Source: Pseudomonas putida
GTDB lineage: Bacteria; Pseudomonadota; Gammaproteobacteria; Pseudomonadales; Pseudomonadaceae
Assembly (NCBI RefSeq): GCF_030159595.1
Contig: NZ_BSKJ01000005.1
Coordinates: 373,597-437,596 of the forward strand
DNA length: 64,000 nucleotides
Direction: 5' to 3'
In this document: piece by piece, positions 35,345 to 44,897 of the stretch
How positions within the stretch are numbered: position 1 is the first letter of the stretch
Layout: the number at the start of each line of letters is the position of its first letter
The notes under the pieces: model-generated
Told to the model about the DNA's origin: nothing
Databases searched by the model: none
Seen by the model: only the letters and a program-made list of their open reading frames with translations
Position numbers and translations under genes: made by a program

Positions 35345-38119
35345 TCAATACGACAAGGTCAGGTTCATGAACAGCCCTTCGGCCCGCTCGCGGGCACCGC
35401 CGCCGATGGCGAAGCGGTACTGGGCTGTCCAGTCGAGGTAGGAGCGTGGCGCGTGGTAATGGTCTTCACGGAAGTAGTAACGCAGGGCCACACCTGGCCC
35501 CATGCCCATCGACCAGGTGCCCTGATCACGGGTCAAGGAGTAGCTCCCGCCGTCAAGGTCATCGGCGAACAGGCCACCTTTTCCTTTCAGTTGTCTGGCT
35601 TCATCCTTTTGCCAAATCACATCGGCAGCGCCCACAACGTGCGGAAAAACAACCAGGTTCGATGGCAACCCGGGTAACCGGAAGCTGCGCCCAAGGCGCA
35701 CTTCGTTGCTGAGGAACAATTGCTGGCGTTTGAGGCGGCCCGAGGCCTCTGCCAGCTTGTCCGTACGCGAGCCTTCGCTATCGACGTCATACAGGCTGAA
35801 GGTGGCGGCATTGTCTTCCAGCGAATAACCCAGCTGCGAATAGGCATCCACCGTCCACCAACTGCTCTCCATGCGCAGCTCCGTGCCCCGGTAAAAGCCG
35901 TAAGTCGCGTAGGCCAACCAGCCGCCGGCACTGTCCTTGAGCTTGTACGCCATCAGCGCACCGTTGATACGCTCGGTCGGTGCACGGTTCTGGTTTTCTG
36001 TCGCGATGGCTTCCTGGATCTCGCAACGCACGCTGTTCTTTGCCGGGTTTGCAGTCCCTTCGCGGGTTGCCGAACCCAGCAGAAAGCGACGCTCCAGGCC
36101 AAAGGTGAAGCCCGTATCAGCGAGCATGTAGCGCACACCCAACGACCCGATCGTGCTGGGGAAACCACTGACAGACTGCGAATCACTGACACCGTCATCG
36201 TCCACGGACGCTTTGCTGCAAGGATCGATCGCGCCCTGCGACTTGAAGCGCCCTCCCTCGTCCCACAGGGTATTGCTCAGGCGTCCGTACACTTCCAGCA
36301 CACCGCGCTGGTCATTGAACTGGCTCGGCCGCCAGTACAGTTCTGCGGTGCTGAACACCGAATCTCCCGCCGAACTCTGCCCGGCGTTGGCAATGGTGGT
36401 GGTCGGCCTGGCGCCACGGTAGCTCGTGGTGACGGTGGCGCCCCATTCACGGTCGAAACCGCTGATGGCACTGCGGGTGTTGTGCCGCTGCTCGGCGTCG
36501 AGGTCGAGGGTGCCGTAGTCGTCCATGTCGATGGCGTGCTTGAGCTGCTGCACCGCCGCCGGTTTGTCCCCCATTGCCGAGAGGGCATAGGCCTCGTCGA
36601 GGATGGCGGTTTTCGGCGCCTTGCCACTGTCGCGGGCGGCACGAAAGTCTTCACGGGCGCGCGCTGGCTGGGCAGTGCGCATGCGCAGGTAGCCACGCTG
36701 CATCAGCAGGTCGGCATCGGTGGGCGTGTTGGCAATGGCATCGCTCAGGCGCTGTTCGGCTTCAGCAGCCTGCTGCTCGTTGCCCGCAGCCAGCGCGGTG
36801 GTCAGCAGGCGTTGGAACGCCAGGTTGTCCGGCTCCTGTTCTGTGGCACTGCGTGCGTGACGAATGGCCGTCTGGTAATCCTGCCTGGCGTAGGCGGCAT
36901 AAGCTTCGCCAGCCGGCCCCGCCGCGCCACCGGCGTCGGCCGGCAGCAATTCGCACTGGGTGCCGTAGGGCGTATCCTGGCACGACTGGCGTGGCGCTGG
37001 GTAATTGGCCAGGCTCAATGCGCCGGCCGGGCCACGCTGGGCGGACAGCGCCTCATGGCGCCGGGCAACGGCTTCATCCTGCGTATCCAGCGGTGCCAAC
37101 AACGTGGCAGCACGGCCCTTGTCGCCACCCGCCAGCGCGGCATCGGTGGCGATCAGGCGCACATTGCGCAGTTGCTCGTCGTCCAGCCAGTCCTGGGACA
37201 GTGCACTGTCGAAGTCGGCATTGGCCGCCGGGGCATTACCCTGCAACTGACGCAGGTAGCCGCGCATCACGATCATCACCGTGCTTTCGTCATCGGCCTC
37301 AATCGCTTCGCTGGCCGCCTGTTCCGCAGCGCCAGGTTGATTGTCGAGCAGCAGAACGGTAACCAATAGCAGACGATGACTGGCGATATCAGGCGCCAGA
37401 TGCACCGCCTCACGGGCCAGCGGCACGGCATCGCCCGGCCGGTTACCGATCAGTGCCTGATAGGCCTGCTCCGCCGGGCGCACAGCCATACGCCGGTTCA
37501 GGGTTTGCCGGCGCGCTTCGAGGTCGGCGGTGTTGGGCGCCCCGAGACTGATCGCAGTAGCTGCCGCCGCAACCGCCTCGGGCCAGCGCTGCCGCGCCTC
37601 CAGGCTATCGAGCCAGAGCAACGCCCAGGTACCCTGGCTTGGGTCGGTGCGGAACGCGCGTTCGGCATCGCGCTCGGCGCTTGCCATGTCGCCAGCGTTG
37701 TAGGCTGCAAAGGCCTTGGTCGCCAGTGGAAAACCGCGCTGATAGGCCGCCGTTGGTGCAGGACCCCTGACAGTCGACTGACCTTGCAGGTTGGTCACCG
37801 CCGCCAACAGGCCCGGGTCGCGCACGCCATGTTTGAGCGCACGTTGCGCAGCCTGCCGTGCTTCATTGCGCCGGCCCAGCTTCTGCAAGGTGTAGACCTT
37901 GAGCAGGTTCAGCCGGGCAACCTCGGGACGCAGCCTGAGCGCGGCGTCCACCTGCTGAAGGGCATCTCGGTAACGCCCCTGCTGGTAGCTGCGGTAGGCA
38001 AGGTCGGCCTGTTCCCAGGCTACACCTTGCAGGGGTGCCTCGGCAGCCAGGACGGCAGGCAGGCTGGCGCAACCCAGCACCGCGCCAATCAATAAAGTGG
38101 CGGGACGAATGAGCATCAT
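35345..38119 (-). CDS. NfrA-like TPR and outer-membrane exopolysaccharide export protein
   Basis: A 924-residue exported protein (signal peptide about 1-25). The first 550 residues are tetratricopeptide-like repeats (ALQQVDAALRLRPEVARLNLLKVYTLQKLGRRNEARQAA and similar), and the last 350 are beta-rich with alternating aromatic residues, as in an outer-membrane barrel ending in LTLSY-type Phe/Tyr. This matches the E. coli NfrA architecture (phage N4 receptor and polysaccharide exporter). It begins in an ATGA overlap with the glycosyltransferase gene. Confidence 0.8.
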   Translation of the reverse strand: MMLIRPATLLIGAVLGCASLPAVLAAEAPLQGVAWEQADLAYRSYQQGRYRDALQQVDAALRLRPEVARLNLLKVYTLQKLGRRNEARQAAQRALKHGVRDPGLLAAVTNLQGQSTVRGPAPTAAYQRGFPLATKAFAAYNAGDMASAERDAERAFRTDPSQGTWALLWLDSLEARQRWPEAVAAAATAISLGAPNTADLEARRQTLNRRMAVRPAEQAYQALIGNRPGDAVPLAREAVHLAPDIASHRLLLVTVLLLDNQPGAAEQAASEAIEADDESTVMIVMRGYLRQLQGNAPAANADFDSALSQDWLDDEQLRNVRLIATDAALAGGDKGRAATLLAPLDTQDEAVARRHEALSAQRGPAGALSLANYPAPRQSCQDTPYGTQCELLPADAGGAAGPAGEAYAAYARQDYQTAIRHARSATEQEPDNLAFQRLLTTALAAGNEQQAAEAEQRLSDAIANTPTDADLLMQRGYLRMRTAQPARAREDFRAARDSGKAPKTAILDEAYALSAMGDKPAAVQQLKHAIDMDDYGTLDLDAEQRHNTRSAISGFDREWGATVTTSYRGARPTTTIANAGQSSAGDSVFSTAELYWRPSQFNDQRGVLEVYGRLSNTLWDEGGRFKSQGAIDPCSKASVDDDGVSDSQSVSGFPSTIGSLGVRYMLADTGFTFGLERRFLLGSATREGTANPAKNSVRCEIQEAIATENQNRAPTERINGALMAYKLKDSAGGWLAYATYGFYRGTELRMESSWWTVDAYSQLGYSLEDNAATFSLYDVDSEGSRTDKLAEASGRLKRQQLFLSNEVRLGRSFRLPGLPSNLVVFPHVVGAADVIWQKDEARQLKGKGGLFADDLDGGSYSLTRDQGTWSMGMGPGVALRYYFREDHYHAPRSYLDWTAQYRFAIGGGARERAEGLFMNLTLSY

Positions 38120-39834
38120 GACAGTGCGGCAACCTGTTTCTTCTTCAGCGCCGAAGCAGCTGCGGGAGCGGGGGTAACATCGTCGTTCTCTTGCTGGAAC
38201 AGGATCGCTTCGTTGAGCGTTTCGGCATCCAGGAAGCCGTAGTCGAGCAGGATTTCACCCAACGGTTTGTGTGCCTCGGCCTGCGCGTCCAGTGCCTTGG
38301 TCAACGTGCCTTCGTCAATGGCTCGCCACGACACCAGCAACTCGCCAAGGCGTAGCCGCTGCTGTTGCAACTGGTCGGCGGACGGGAAGTCATGCATGGT
38401 CTTGTCCCAGACCAACGGCTTGCCGAGGAACAGGTAACCCAGGTACAGACGCCAGGCCCGGGCCGCCGCCATGGCATTGATGAAATTGCCAATGATCATG
38501 CGTGGCCCTGACAGCAGGGCATGCTCCCAGCCATACAGACGCCCGACAAAGTACGCACGCTGCAGAATGCGCAGGCTCAATGCCACGGTGTTGGCCCACA
38601 TCAGGTCGAGCAGCCAGCTGTTTGGGCCGAATGCCGACGGGAAGAACAGGCTCCAGTGACCGGTAACGCTGATAGCCAGAAACAGCAGATGCTGAGCCAG
38701 CAATACATAGGCAAGGATGGCGATGAACGACGTGATCAAACCCTTGCGATCGCGGAACAGCAGATACTTGGTTGCCAGCGAGCCCGCCCAGCCTACCTGG
38801 CTCCAGCCTTGCAGGCCGATGCCCAGGGTCCAGCGGGCTTTCTGCCGGTAGGCGGTGCGGAAGGTATCCGGGAAGTACTCGCGCACACCCAGCGGCATAT
38901 GCACGGCCACCCTCTTTTCCTTGCCCATGCCGAACCAGGTGCTGCGTCGGGCCACATAATCGACCGGGAACTTGCCGAAAATCTGCTTCATGCCGCGCCG
39001 CGCAAGTCGCGCACCGATGTCGTAGTCCTCGGTGAGGGTGTCGGTGTTGAACGGCTGGTTGTTGGTCTCGGCGGAAAGCTCCAGCAATGCCCTGCGCGAA
39101 AAACAGGTGCCCACGCCGGCTGACGGCACCATGCGCGACATGCTCTCGCGCACCACCAGGTCCTTGGTGTGCCATTCCGCAAATTCGTCCATGTAGGTAC
39201 CCGCCACCAGTTCGTACCAGTCACGTTCCAGCGAGGTGACCGGCAACTGAATGAAATCGATGCGTGGCAACAGATAGTTGAAGTAATGCAACTCCAGGCG
39301 ATGCAGTACGTCTTCGCTGTCGTGCAGGATCACCCCGGCAAACGGCTCGGGCATGCGTGCGTCCTGAGCAAAAATGGCCTGGATGATCCAGTTCAGGCAG
39401 TCGGCCTTGCAGGTTGGGCCTTCGTGAGGCACCTCGACCCGCACCAGCTGCTTGTAGCGCCGCCGCATGCGTTCAACTTCATCGATGGTGCGCTGGTCGT
39501 TGCAGTAAGTACCCACGAAGATGTAGTAGTTCTTGTAGTCCAATGACCCGACCATGTTCTCCAGCATCGGAGCGATCACGTCGTATTCCAGCCACGCCGG
39601 GATCATGATCGCCAGCGGCTGTTCAGGCTTGCCTCGCAGTTGCTCTACCGTCAGCGCCTGGTAGCGTTTACGACGGACGAGCAGCTTGCGATACGCCTGA
39701 CGCACCCAGTACCAAAGGTCGATGAACAGGTCATCGAGGCTCGATAGCAGGATCAGCACGCCAACACAGGCAGTGACGATTTCCAGCACGCGGTAGTAAT
39801 CCGCCAGCAGGTACGGCCAATAGAGGGAAGACAT
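38116..39834 (-). CDS. NfrB-like glycosyltransferase with MshEN domain
   Basis: A 572-residue inner-membrane family-2 glycosyltransferase. The GT core has ILHDSEDVLH, TLTEDYDIGARL and the QxxRW-type motif RQKARWTLG, with membrane segments on both sides. The C-terminus (about 493-548) is an MshEN module: RLGELLVSWRAIDEGTLTKALDAQ followed by PLGEILLDYGFLDAETLNEAILFQ. In E. coli NfrB the like domain binds c-di-GMP. Here the first repeat has Arg where Gly is expected, while the second is canonical. It is shorter than E. coli NfrB (about 745). Starts 12 bases after the BcsB-like gene. Confidence 0.86.
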   Translation of the reverse strand: MSSLYWPYLLADYYRVLEIVTACVGVLILLSSLDDLFIDLWYWVRQAYRKLLVRRKRYQALTVEQLRGKPEQPLAIMIPAWLEYDVIAPMLENMVGSLDYKNYYIFVGTYCNDQRTIDEVERMRRRYKQLVRVEVPHEGPTCKADCLNWIIQAIFAQDARMPEPFAGVILHDSEDVLHRLELHYFNYLLPRIDFIQLPVTSLERDWYELVAGTYMDEFAEWHTKDLVVRESMSRMVPSAGVGTCFSRRALLELSAETNNQPFNTDTLTEDYDIGARLARRGMKQIFGKFPVDYVARRSTWFGMGKEKRVAVHMPLGVREYFPDTFRTAYRQKARWTLGIGLQGWSQVGWAGSLATKYLLFRDRKGLITSFIAILAYVLLAQHLLFLAISVTGHWSLFFPSAFGPNSWLLDLMWANTVALSLRILQRAYFVGRLYGWEHALLSGPRMIIGNFINAMAAARAWRLYLGYLFLGKPLVWDKTMHDFPSADQLQQQRLRLGELLVSWRAIDEGTLTKALDAQAEAHKPLGEILLDYGFLDAETLNEAILFQQENDDVTPAPAAASALKKKQVAALS

Positions 39835-39846
39835 GCTCGCCGCGCC

Positions 39847-42027
39847 TTATTTGCCTTTGTTCTTCAAGCGCAGCCGGCGGGCAATCACGCCCAGCAGCAA
39901 CAGCAGCAGCACCACGCCAGACAAGGTCGGCAGCGCCCATACCAGTTGCTTGCGCCACTGATGGAACGGCGTGCCACCAAGGTTCAGCTCAGGGTCTGTG
40001 GTGTCGACCCAGGTCAGCGGGCCCTGTTCACCCACGACAACGGCATTGCCCTGGGACAGCAGGAACGGCACTTTCGGTACCATGTTGGGGTTACCCAGGC
40101 TGTTCCATAGCACGCCGCTCTGGCCATTGGCGCTGACCACCGACAATGTACCCAGGCCCTGCGGCCCTTGCAGGTCAAGCGCAAGCGCCTGATTACCCTG
40201 AGCCTGCAGGCGCTGCAACTCGGCTACACCCAGCAAGGGCTTGGCGCCCGTCAGCGGGACATCCAGCGCCAGGAAAGGCCGCGACGGTGCGGCATCAGCC
40301 TTGCCGGTAGTCAACACCAGTTCAGCGTTGACCGGCGAAAGTGCAGCGGCACTGGCCAGGCGGATCAGCTTACCCACGCTTGCAACCGGCGCCTTCAACG
40401 CCGCTTCATCAACAAATACCTGTGGTTTGTTGGCCAGCAGCGGCAGCAAGCCGACAAAGGTGCCATCAGGCTCGGCATCTGCCGAAATCAGGTAGCTGCT
40501 GGGCAGCACATTGACTGGATAGGCTTGCGGCACCTCGGCACAATCGGGTGAGCTTGGCTGGCGCTGGAAGCGTACTTGCACAGTATTGGTTACCCCCAGG
40601 GCGTAGCCGGGGATACGCGCCTTGAGCCGTTCAGGGTGGCCGTCGGCATCAAGTTGCGCCGCGCTCAGCAGCACGTTGTTCCAGATCACCGATGCCACCG
40701 GCCGGGTGCTCGAGGCGCCGGGTGCGGCAGCAACATCCAGGTTGAGCTCGCCCGGTATCAGGCCATTGACCGATACCGCACTCAGCGGGAATGTGGCCGT
40801 CCACTCGCCACGGCTGACCACATCGAAGGTGCCGAAATTGCCACCCAGGCTGCTCAGGCGCAAATGACCATGCTCGTTGCGCAGCGCCTCACCTACTGCC
40901 CTCACCTCAGCCTGCTGCGATACCAGCACGTCACGCCAGTGTGCATCGAGCACACCCGCTGCCTTGGCCCCCGCATCAGCCGCAATAGCCACCACTACCT
41001 GGCGGCCAAGGCTACGCAATTGCAACTGCTGGCCTGGTACGGGTTCCAGCGCCAGGCTTGCCCGTTGCTGGCGCCACTGATTCAGTGCGCCAAATGCCTC
41101 CGGGTCACCCTGCAACTGATGGCCCAGTGCATCCAGGGCTGCGTTGAGCTGCGTGATCAGTGCGCTGTCGGCAATGGCCAAATCAGCGCGTGTCGCTGGC
41201 GCATCGAGCAACAGCAATGCCCCCAGCTCCGCAGGGTTGGCCAGCGTGTGGCGCTGCTGCCCGGCCAGCGCTGCGAACGCCGGCACCGTGGTCAGCGCAG
41301 CCGGCACTTCAATACCTGCCAGCTGTACGCTATCGCCTACTTGCGGCAAGGCCCGCACCTGCGCACGGCGTGCACTGCGCTCCAACGCCACACCCAAGCG
41401 CCAGGCACTGTCGAAACTGGCACGGTCAAGCGCGCCAGCGGCAACCAGGATAGATGGCTCGGCAGGCAGGCTGCCCCACACATCGGTCAGGCTGGACAAT
41501 GCCGACATCGAATAGCGGTAAACAAGCCGTGTTTCTGGCGACAACGTCAACACATTGGCTGTAGCGCGCGGTGGCGCACAGAAGTCTTCAGAAACCGGCG
41601 AGCTCCAGTCCAGGGCAAAATCGACGAAACCGCTGGCGTGCTGGCCACTGTCCACCGGCAACGTGCGGGGCAGGCTGCCGCGCGCCTGATTGATACGCTC
41701 GGCTACGCGAGGCAGGCCATCCACCGCCAGGCGCAGTGTGGCAGGTTGCGCTTCGCCTTTGATGAACTCGCCTTCAAGCGCGATATGCGCATCGCTGATC
41801 GCCACGCCCTTGGGCACTGGCAGGAAGAACACCTGGCGGTTGTCGGCCTGGTCGAGCACCACCGGGTTGGTGATGCCGAGGTCCTTGAGCGAGACACTGC
41901 GCGCCACCCAATCCTGGGCGGCCAGCGCTTGAATGGCATCACTGGCCGGTGTGGCGCAAGCGAAAATCGGGGCAGTCAGAACGGTACTCAGCACCACGAA
42001 CTGCAAACGGTAAGACGTGAGGCTCAA
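39847..42027 (-). CDS. BcsB-like periplasmic polysaccharide-synthase subunit
   Basis: A 726-residue protein with an N-terminal signal (LQFVVLSTVLTAPIFACA) and one C-terminal membrane anchor (VWALPTLSGVVLLLLLLGVIA), and a large periplasmic part with the BcsB-type carbohydrate-binding layout (VSLKDLGITNPVVL near the N-terminus, VIWNNVLLSAAQLDADG, VTNTVQVRFQRQ). No BcsA is encoded nearby, so it must partner the NfrB-like transferase. I set the start at the TTG at 42027: AAGGA lies 8 bases upstream and it gives a normal signal peptide; an ATG 28 codons earlier adds a non-signal-like Arg-rich extension. First gene of the operon. Confidence 0.8.
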   Translation of the reverse strand: MSLTSYRLQFVVLSTVLTAPIFACATPASDAIQALAAQDWVARSVSLKDLGITNPVVLDQADNRQVFFLPVPKGVAISDAHIALEGEFIKGEAQPATLRLAVDGLPRVAERINQARGSLPRTLPVDSGQHASGFVDFALDWSSPVSEDFCAPPRATANVLTLSPETRLVYRYSMSALSSLTDVWGSLPAEPSILVAAGALDRASFDSAWRLGVALERSARRAQVRALPQVGDSVQLAGIEVPAALTTVPAFAALAGQQRHTLANPAELGALLLLDAPATRADLAIADSALITQLNAALDALGHQLQGDPEAFGALNQWRQQRASLALEPVPGQQLQLRSLGRQVVVAIAADAGAKAAGVLDAHWRDVLVSQQAEVRAVGEALRNEHGHLRLSSLGGNFGTFDVVSRGEWTATFPLSAVSVNGLIPGELNLDVAAAPGASSTRPVASVIWNNVLLSAAQLDADGHPERLKARIPGYALGVTNTVQVRFQRQPSSPDCAEVPQAYPVNVLPSSYLISADAEPDGTFVGLLPLLANKPQVFVDEAALKAPVASVGKLIRLASAAALSPVNAELVLTTGKADAAPSRPFLALDVPLTGAKPLLGVAELQRLQAQGNQALALDLQGPQGLGTLSVVSANGQSGVLWNSLGNPNMVPKVPFLLSQGNAVVVGEQGPLTWVDTTDPELNLGGTPFHQWRKQLVWALPTLSGVVLLLLLLGVIARRLRLKNKGK

Positions 42028-42438
42028 CGATCTAGTCCTTGCAAAGGTTGAGTGGCATCGCAGCCACAGCGGGCGTGCAGACGAATGCGTGGACAGGCGC
42101 ACACAGCGCACGTCTTCGCTCGGGGACTGGGGGGAAACGGCACAGTGGAATCGACACCCATCCGTTACTCCAGCGCGATGCCGCTTCCAGGCGACAACGG
42201 GGGCGTACTCTCTAGGATCAAAGTGCCAATGTCAATATTTTGATTAAAAACCATAAGAAAAATGCGCGATATCAAAATTAGACGTTTTTTTGACTATTCA
42301 ATTGAATGTTCGAGGCAGGTCTTGAGCTGCCAAGCGGCACCATAGGGTGGCGATGCCGAACGCGAAGGATCCGTGACACCCGGCAGAAACGAAAAAGCCC
42401 GCGACCGTTGCCGGTAGCGGGCTTTGACGTACTGAGTA
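42028..42438 (-). promoter_or_regulatory. AT-rich promoter region of the exopolysaccharide operon
   Basis: About 410 bases upstream of the ten-gene operon, ending at tRNA-Lys. On the minus strand TTGACA (42230-42235) is followed after about 15 bases by TAGAGA, a weak sigma-70-type candidate, preceded by an AT-rich stretch and a TTCAATTGAA palindrome near 42296-42305. The tRNA-Lys terminator lies at 42395-42425. No other gene is apparent. Confidence 0.45.
42395..42425 (-). terminator. Terminator of tRNA-Lys
   Basis: Eight-base-pair stem AAGCCCGC / GCGGGCTT with a minus-strand T run, 14 bases beyond the tRNA 3' end. Confidence 0.8.
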
Positions 42439-42514
42439 TGGTGGGTCGTGTAGGATTCGAACCTACGACCAATTGGTTAAAAGCCAACTGCTCTACCAAC
42501 TGAGCTAACGACCC
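42439..42514 (-). tRNA. tRNA-Lys (anticodon TTT)
   Basis: A 76-base tRNA with encoded CCA. Acceptor GGGTCGT / ACGACCC, D arm with AGCTCAGTTGGTAGAGC, anticodon loop CTTTTAA (anticodon TTT), and T arm GGTTCGAATCC. Confidence 0.97.
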
Positions 42515-42576
42515 GTTGGATGGCGCGTATAATACTGATTTCTAACGAGAAATCAATACTCCATCAACATTTTTTG

Positions 42577-43251
42577 TTAAGCATAGCGTGTCGGGTCCGC
42601 TACACCGGCGGCCTTGAAGCCGTCTGCGCGCAGGCGACAGCTGTCACATTTACCACAGGCACGGCCATCATCGTCAGCCTGGTAGCAGGAAACGGTCAGG
42701 CTGTAATCCACGCCACGCGCCATACCCGCCTGCACGATCTGCGCCTTGCTCATATTCTGAAGCGGTGCCTGTATGCGGAAGCCCTGCCCTTCGACCCCGG
42801 CCTTGGTCGCCAGGTTGGCCATGCGCTCGAAGGCTTCGACGAACTCGGGGCGGCAATCGGGGTAACCGGAGTAATCCACGGCATTGACGCCGATAAAGAT
42901 GTCGCGCGCCTCCAGCACTTCTGCCCACCCCAGGGCCAACGACAGGAACACGGTGTTACGCGCCGGCACATAGGTGACCGGGATGCCTTCACTCGGAGCC
43001 TCTGGCACGTCAATGCTGCTGTCGGTCAACGCCGAGCCGCCTATACCGTCGAGGTTCAGGCCGATCACCTTGTGCTCGACCACACCCAGGTCACGGGCCA
43101 CGCGGGCGGCGGCATTCAGTTCGGCGCGGTGGCGCTGGCCATAGTCGAAACTCATGGTGTAGCAGCTGTAGCCTTCGGCCTTGGCCATGGCAACCACGGT
43201 GGCCGAATCCAGGCCGCCGGACAACAGGATTACTGCGCGCTTGTCTGTCAT
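42577..43251 (-). CDS. queC: 7-Cyano-7-deazaguanine synthase (QueC)
   Basis: A 224-residue ATP-dependent enzyme that turns CDG into preQ0 in queuosine synthesis. The PP-loop [16 protein letters not shown], and the C-terminal zinc site SCYQ...[11 protein letters not shown] are intact. The ATG at 43251 follows GAGGAG; an upstream 14-codon extension is rejected. It follows queE by 17 bases. Confidence 0.97.
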   Translation of the reverse strand: MTDKRAVILLSGGLDSATVVAMAKAEGYSCYTMSFDYGQRHRAELNAAARVARDLGVVEHKVIGLNLDGIGGSALTDSSIDVPEAPSEGIPVTYVPARNTVFLSLALGWAEVLEARDIFIGVNAVDYSGYPDCRPEFVEAFERMANLATKAGVEGQGFRIQAPLQNMSKAQIVQAGMARGVDYSLTVSCYQADDDGRACGKCDSCRLRADGFKAAGVADPTRYA

Positions 43252-43268
43252 GTGTGCTTGCTCCTCAA

Positions 43269-43916
43269 TCAACGTCCGGGTTCGTCGTTCCACAGCAGCT
43301 TATGCAACTGCAGCTGAAAACGTACGGGCAGGTTGTCGGCAACGATCCAGTCCGCCAGGTCACTGGCATTCACCTGATGGTGGCTCGGCGAGAACAACAC
43401 CTCGCCGGCGCGCTCGGCCAGGTTGTACTGGATAAGCTTGGATACCGCCCAGTCGTAGTCCTCACGGGAACAAATGACAAACTTGACCTGGTCGTTGCGG
43501 GTCAGCAGCGCGATGTTCTCGTAGCGGTTACGGTGCGACTCCTCGGAGCCTGGGGTCTTCAGGTCGACCACGCGGCTGACGCGGGTGTCGGTACCGGCGA
43601 TATCCAACGCGCCACTGGTTTCCAGCGACACCTCATAACCGGCGTCACACAGGCGCTGCAGCAACGGTAAGGCATTCGGCTGGGCCAATGGCTCGCCACC
43701 GGTGACACAGACGTAGCGGGGCTTGAAGCCGGCCACCTGCTCAAGGATCGAATCAAGGGTGCGAATGGTGCCGCCAGTGAAGGCATAGGCACTGTCGCAG
43801 TATTGGCAGCGCAAGGGGCAACCGGTGAGGCGCACGAAAACCGTGGGCAACCCAGCCGTTCGCGTTTCACCCTGCAAAGAGTAAAAGACTTCGGTGATGC
43901 GTAATGTGTCTTGCAT
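43269..43916 (-). CDS. queE: 7-Carboxy-7-deazaguanine synthase (QueE)
   Basis: A 215-residue radical SAM enzyme that makes CDG from CPH4 in queuosine synthesis. The cluster motif CPLRCQYC (C33, C37, C40), the N-terminal YSLQGET and [12 protein letters not shown] fit the family. It is the first of the queE-queC pair and lies beyond the cpoB end of tol-pal, as in other pseudomonads. No preQ1 riboswitch could be seen in its short 5' region. Start ATG 43916 has a weak ribosome site. Confidence 0.95.
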   Translation of the reverse strand: MQDTLRITEVFYSLQGETRTAGLPTVFVRLTGCPLRCQYCDSAYAFTGGTIRTLDSILEQVAGFKPRYVCVTGGEPLAQPNALPLLQRLCDAGYEVSLETSGALDIAGTDTRVSRVVDLKTPGSEESHRNRYENIALLTRNDQVKFVICSREDYDWAVSKLIQYNLAERAGEVLFSPSHHQVNASDLADWIVADNLPVRFQLQLHKLLWNDEPGR

Positions 43917-44032
43917 GCTCGCCACGGGCGTGACAGCTAAACAGGCTGTCCGCCTCCGTCAGGCACTGTCGCGGACTCGACATCGCGTTATCCGCAGCAG
44001 CGTGTTTACGAAAAAAGGGCACTGATTCTAAC

Positions 44033-44062
44033 GAAAAAACCCGCGACAGGCGCGGGTTTCTT
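44033..44062 (-). terminator. Terminator of the tol-pal operon
   Basis: Stem AACCCGCG (44038-44045) / CGCGGGTT (44051-44058) with six T on the minus strand, 22 bases after the cpoB stop codon. Confidence 0.9.
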
Positions 44063-44084
44063 TCGAACGGTGCAGCTACAAGGC

Positions 44085-44891
44085 TCAGAGCTTCTGCAAG
44101 TCACGCTGCGCCAGTTGCGCGGCAGAAGTGCCGGGGTACTGGGTAATGACCTGTTGCAGGATGCCCTTGACCTTGTCGGTGTGGCCCATGCGGCGCTCGA
44201 CGTCGGCCAGCTTGTACAGCGAATCCGGCACTTTGCTGTGCTTCGGATACTTCTGGCTGACCTGGGCAAAGGCCTGGCTGGCACCTTGCAGGTCACCCTT
44301 GGCCAAGTTCACTTCACCCAACCAGTACTGGGCATTGCCGGCGTATTGGCTGTTGGGATACTTGCGCAGGAAGGCGTTGAACGCCTGGCTGGCCTTGTCG
44401 AAATCTTTCTGCTTGATCAGGTCGAAAGCAGCATCGTAATAGAGCTTTTCTTTCGCCGGATCACCGGGCTCGCCACTGGCGGCCGGTTGTTGCGCAGCAG
44501 CACCCGCTGCTGCATCGGGGGCGGCATTGGATGCACCACCACCGGAGGAATTGTCAGGGGTTGCGGCAGGCGCAGCGCCACTGTTGATGCGACGGTCCAG
44601 GTCCTGGTATCGCTCCAGGTTTTCCTGCTTCATGCGCGACACATCGTTCTGCAGCTCTTCGATGATGCCTTGCTGGCGGGAAAGCTGGTCCTGCATCTGT
44701 TGCAGCTGCATGAACAGCTGGCCCTGTGCAGAGGCAGGGGCCGAAGCCCCTGTCCCGGCATAGGCGCCGCTCGTGCCATAACCCGCAGGCGGATAACTGC
44801 CTGCGTTGTCATCTACTACAGGGACCTCAGCCCAGGCCGCAAGCGGCAGGCTGAGTGCGAGGACAGTTACTACACGGCGGCACATACGCAT
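44085..44891 (-). CDS. cpoB: Cell division coordinator CpoB (YbgF)
   Basis: A 268-residue periplasmic protein that links peptidoglycan synthesis with Tol-Pal constriction. It has a signal peptide, an N-terminal coiled coil (LQQMQDQLSRQQGIIEELQNDVSRMKQENLERYQDLDRRI, trimerisation), a Gly/Ala-rich linker and a C-terminal TPR domain with three repeats (YYDAAFDLIKQKDFDKASQAFNAFLRKYPNSQYAGNAQYWLGE). Last gene of tol-pal, 6 bases after pal. Confidence 0.95.
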   Translation of the reverse strand: MRMCRRVVTVLALSLPLAAWAEVPVVDDNAGSYPPAGYGTSGAYAGTGASAPASAQGQLFMQLQQMQDQLSRQQGIIEELQNDVSRMKQENLERYQDLDRRINSGAAPAATPDNSSGGGASNAAPDAAAGAAAQQPAASGEPGDPAKEKLYYDAAFDLIKQKDFDKASQAFNAFLRKYPNSQYAGNAQYWLGEVNLAKGDLQGASQAFAQVSQKYPKHSKVPDSLYKLADVERRMGHTDKVKGILQQVITQYPGTSAAQLAQRDLQKL

Positions 44892-44897
44892 AAGAAC

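Noticed and set aside
43917..44032. preQ1 riboswitch before queE-queC
   Set aside because: No conserved H-type pseudoknot or purine-rich preQ1 tail could be recognised.
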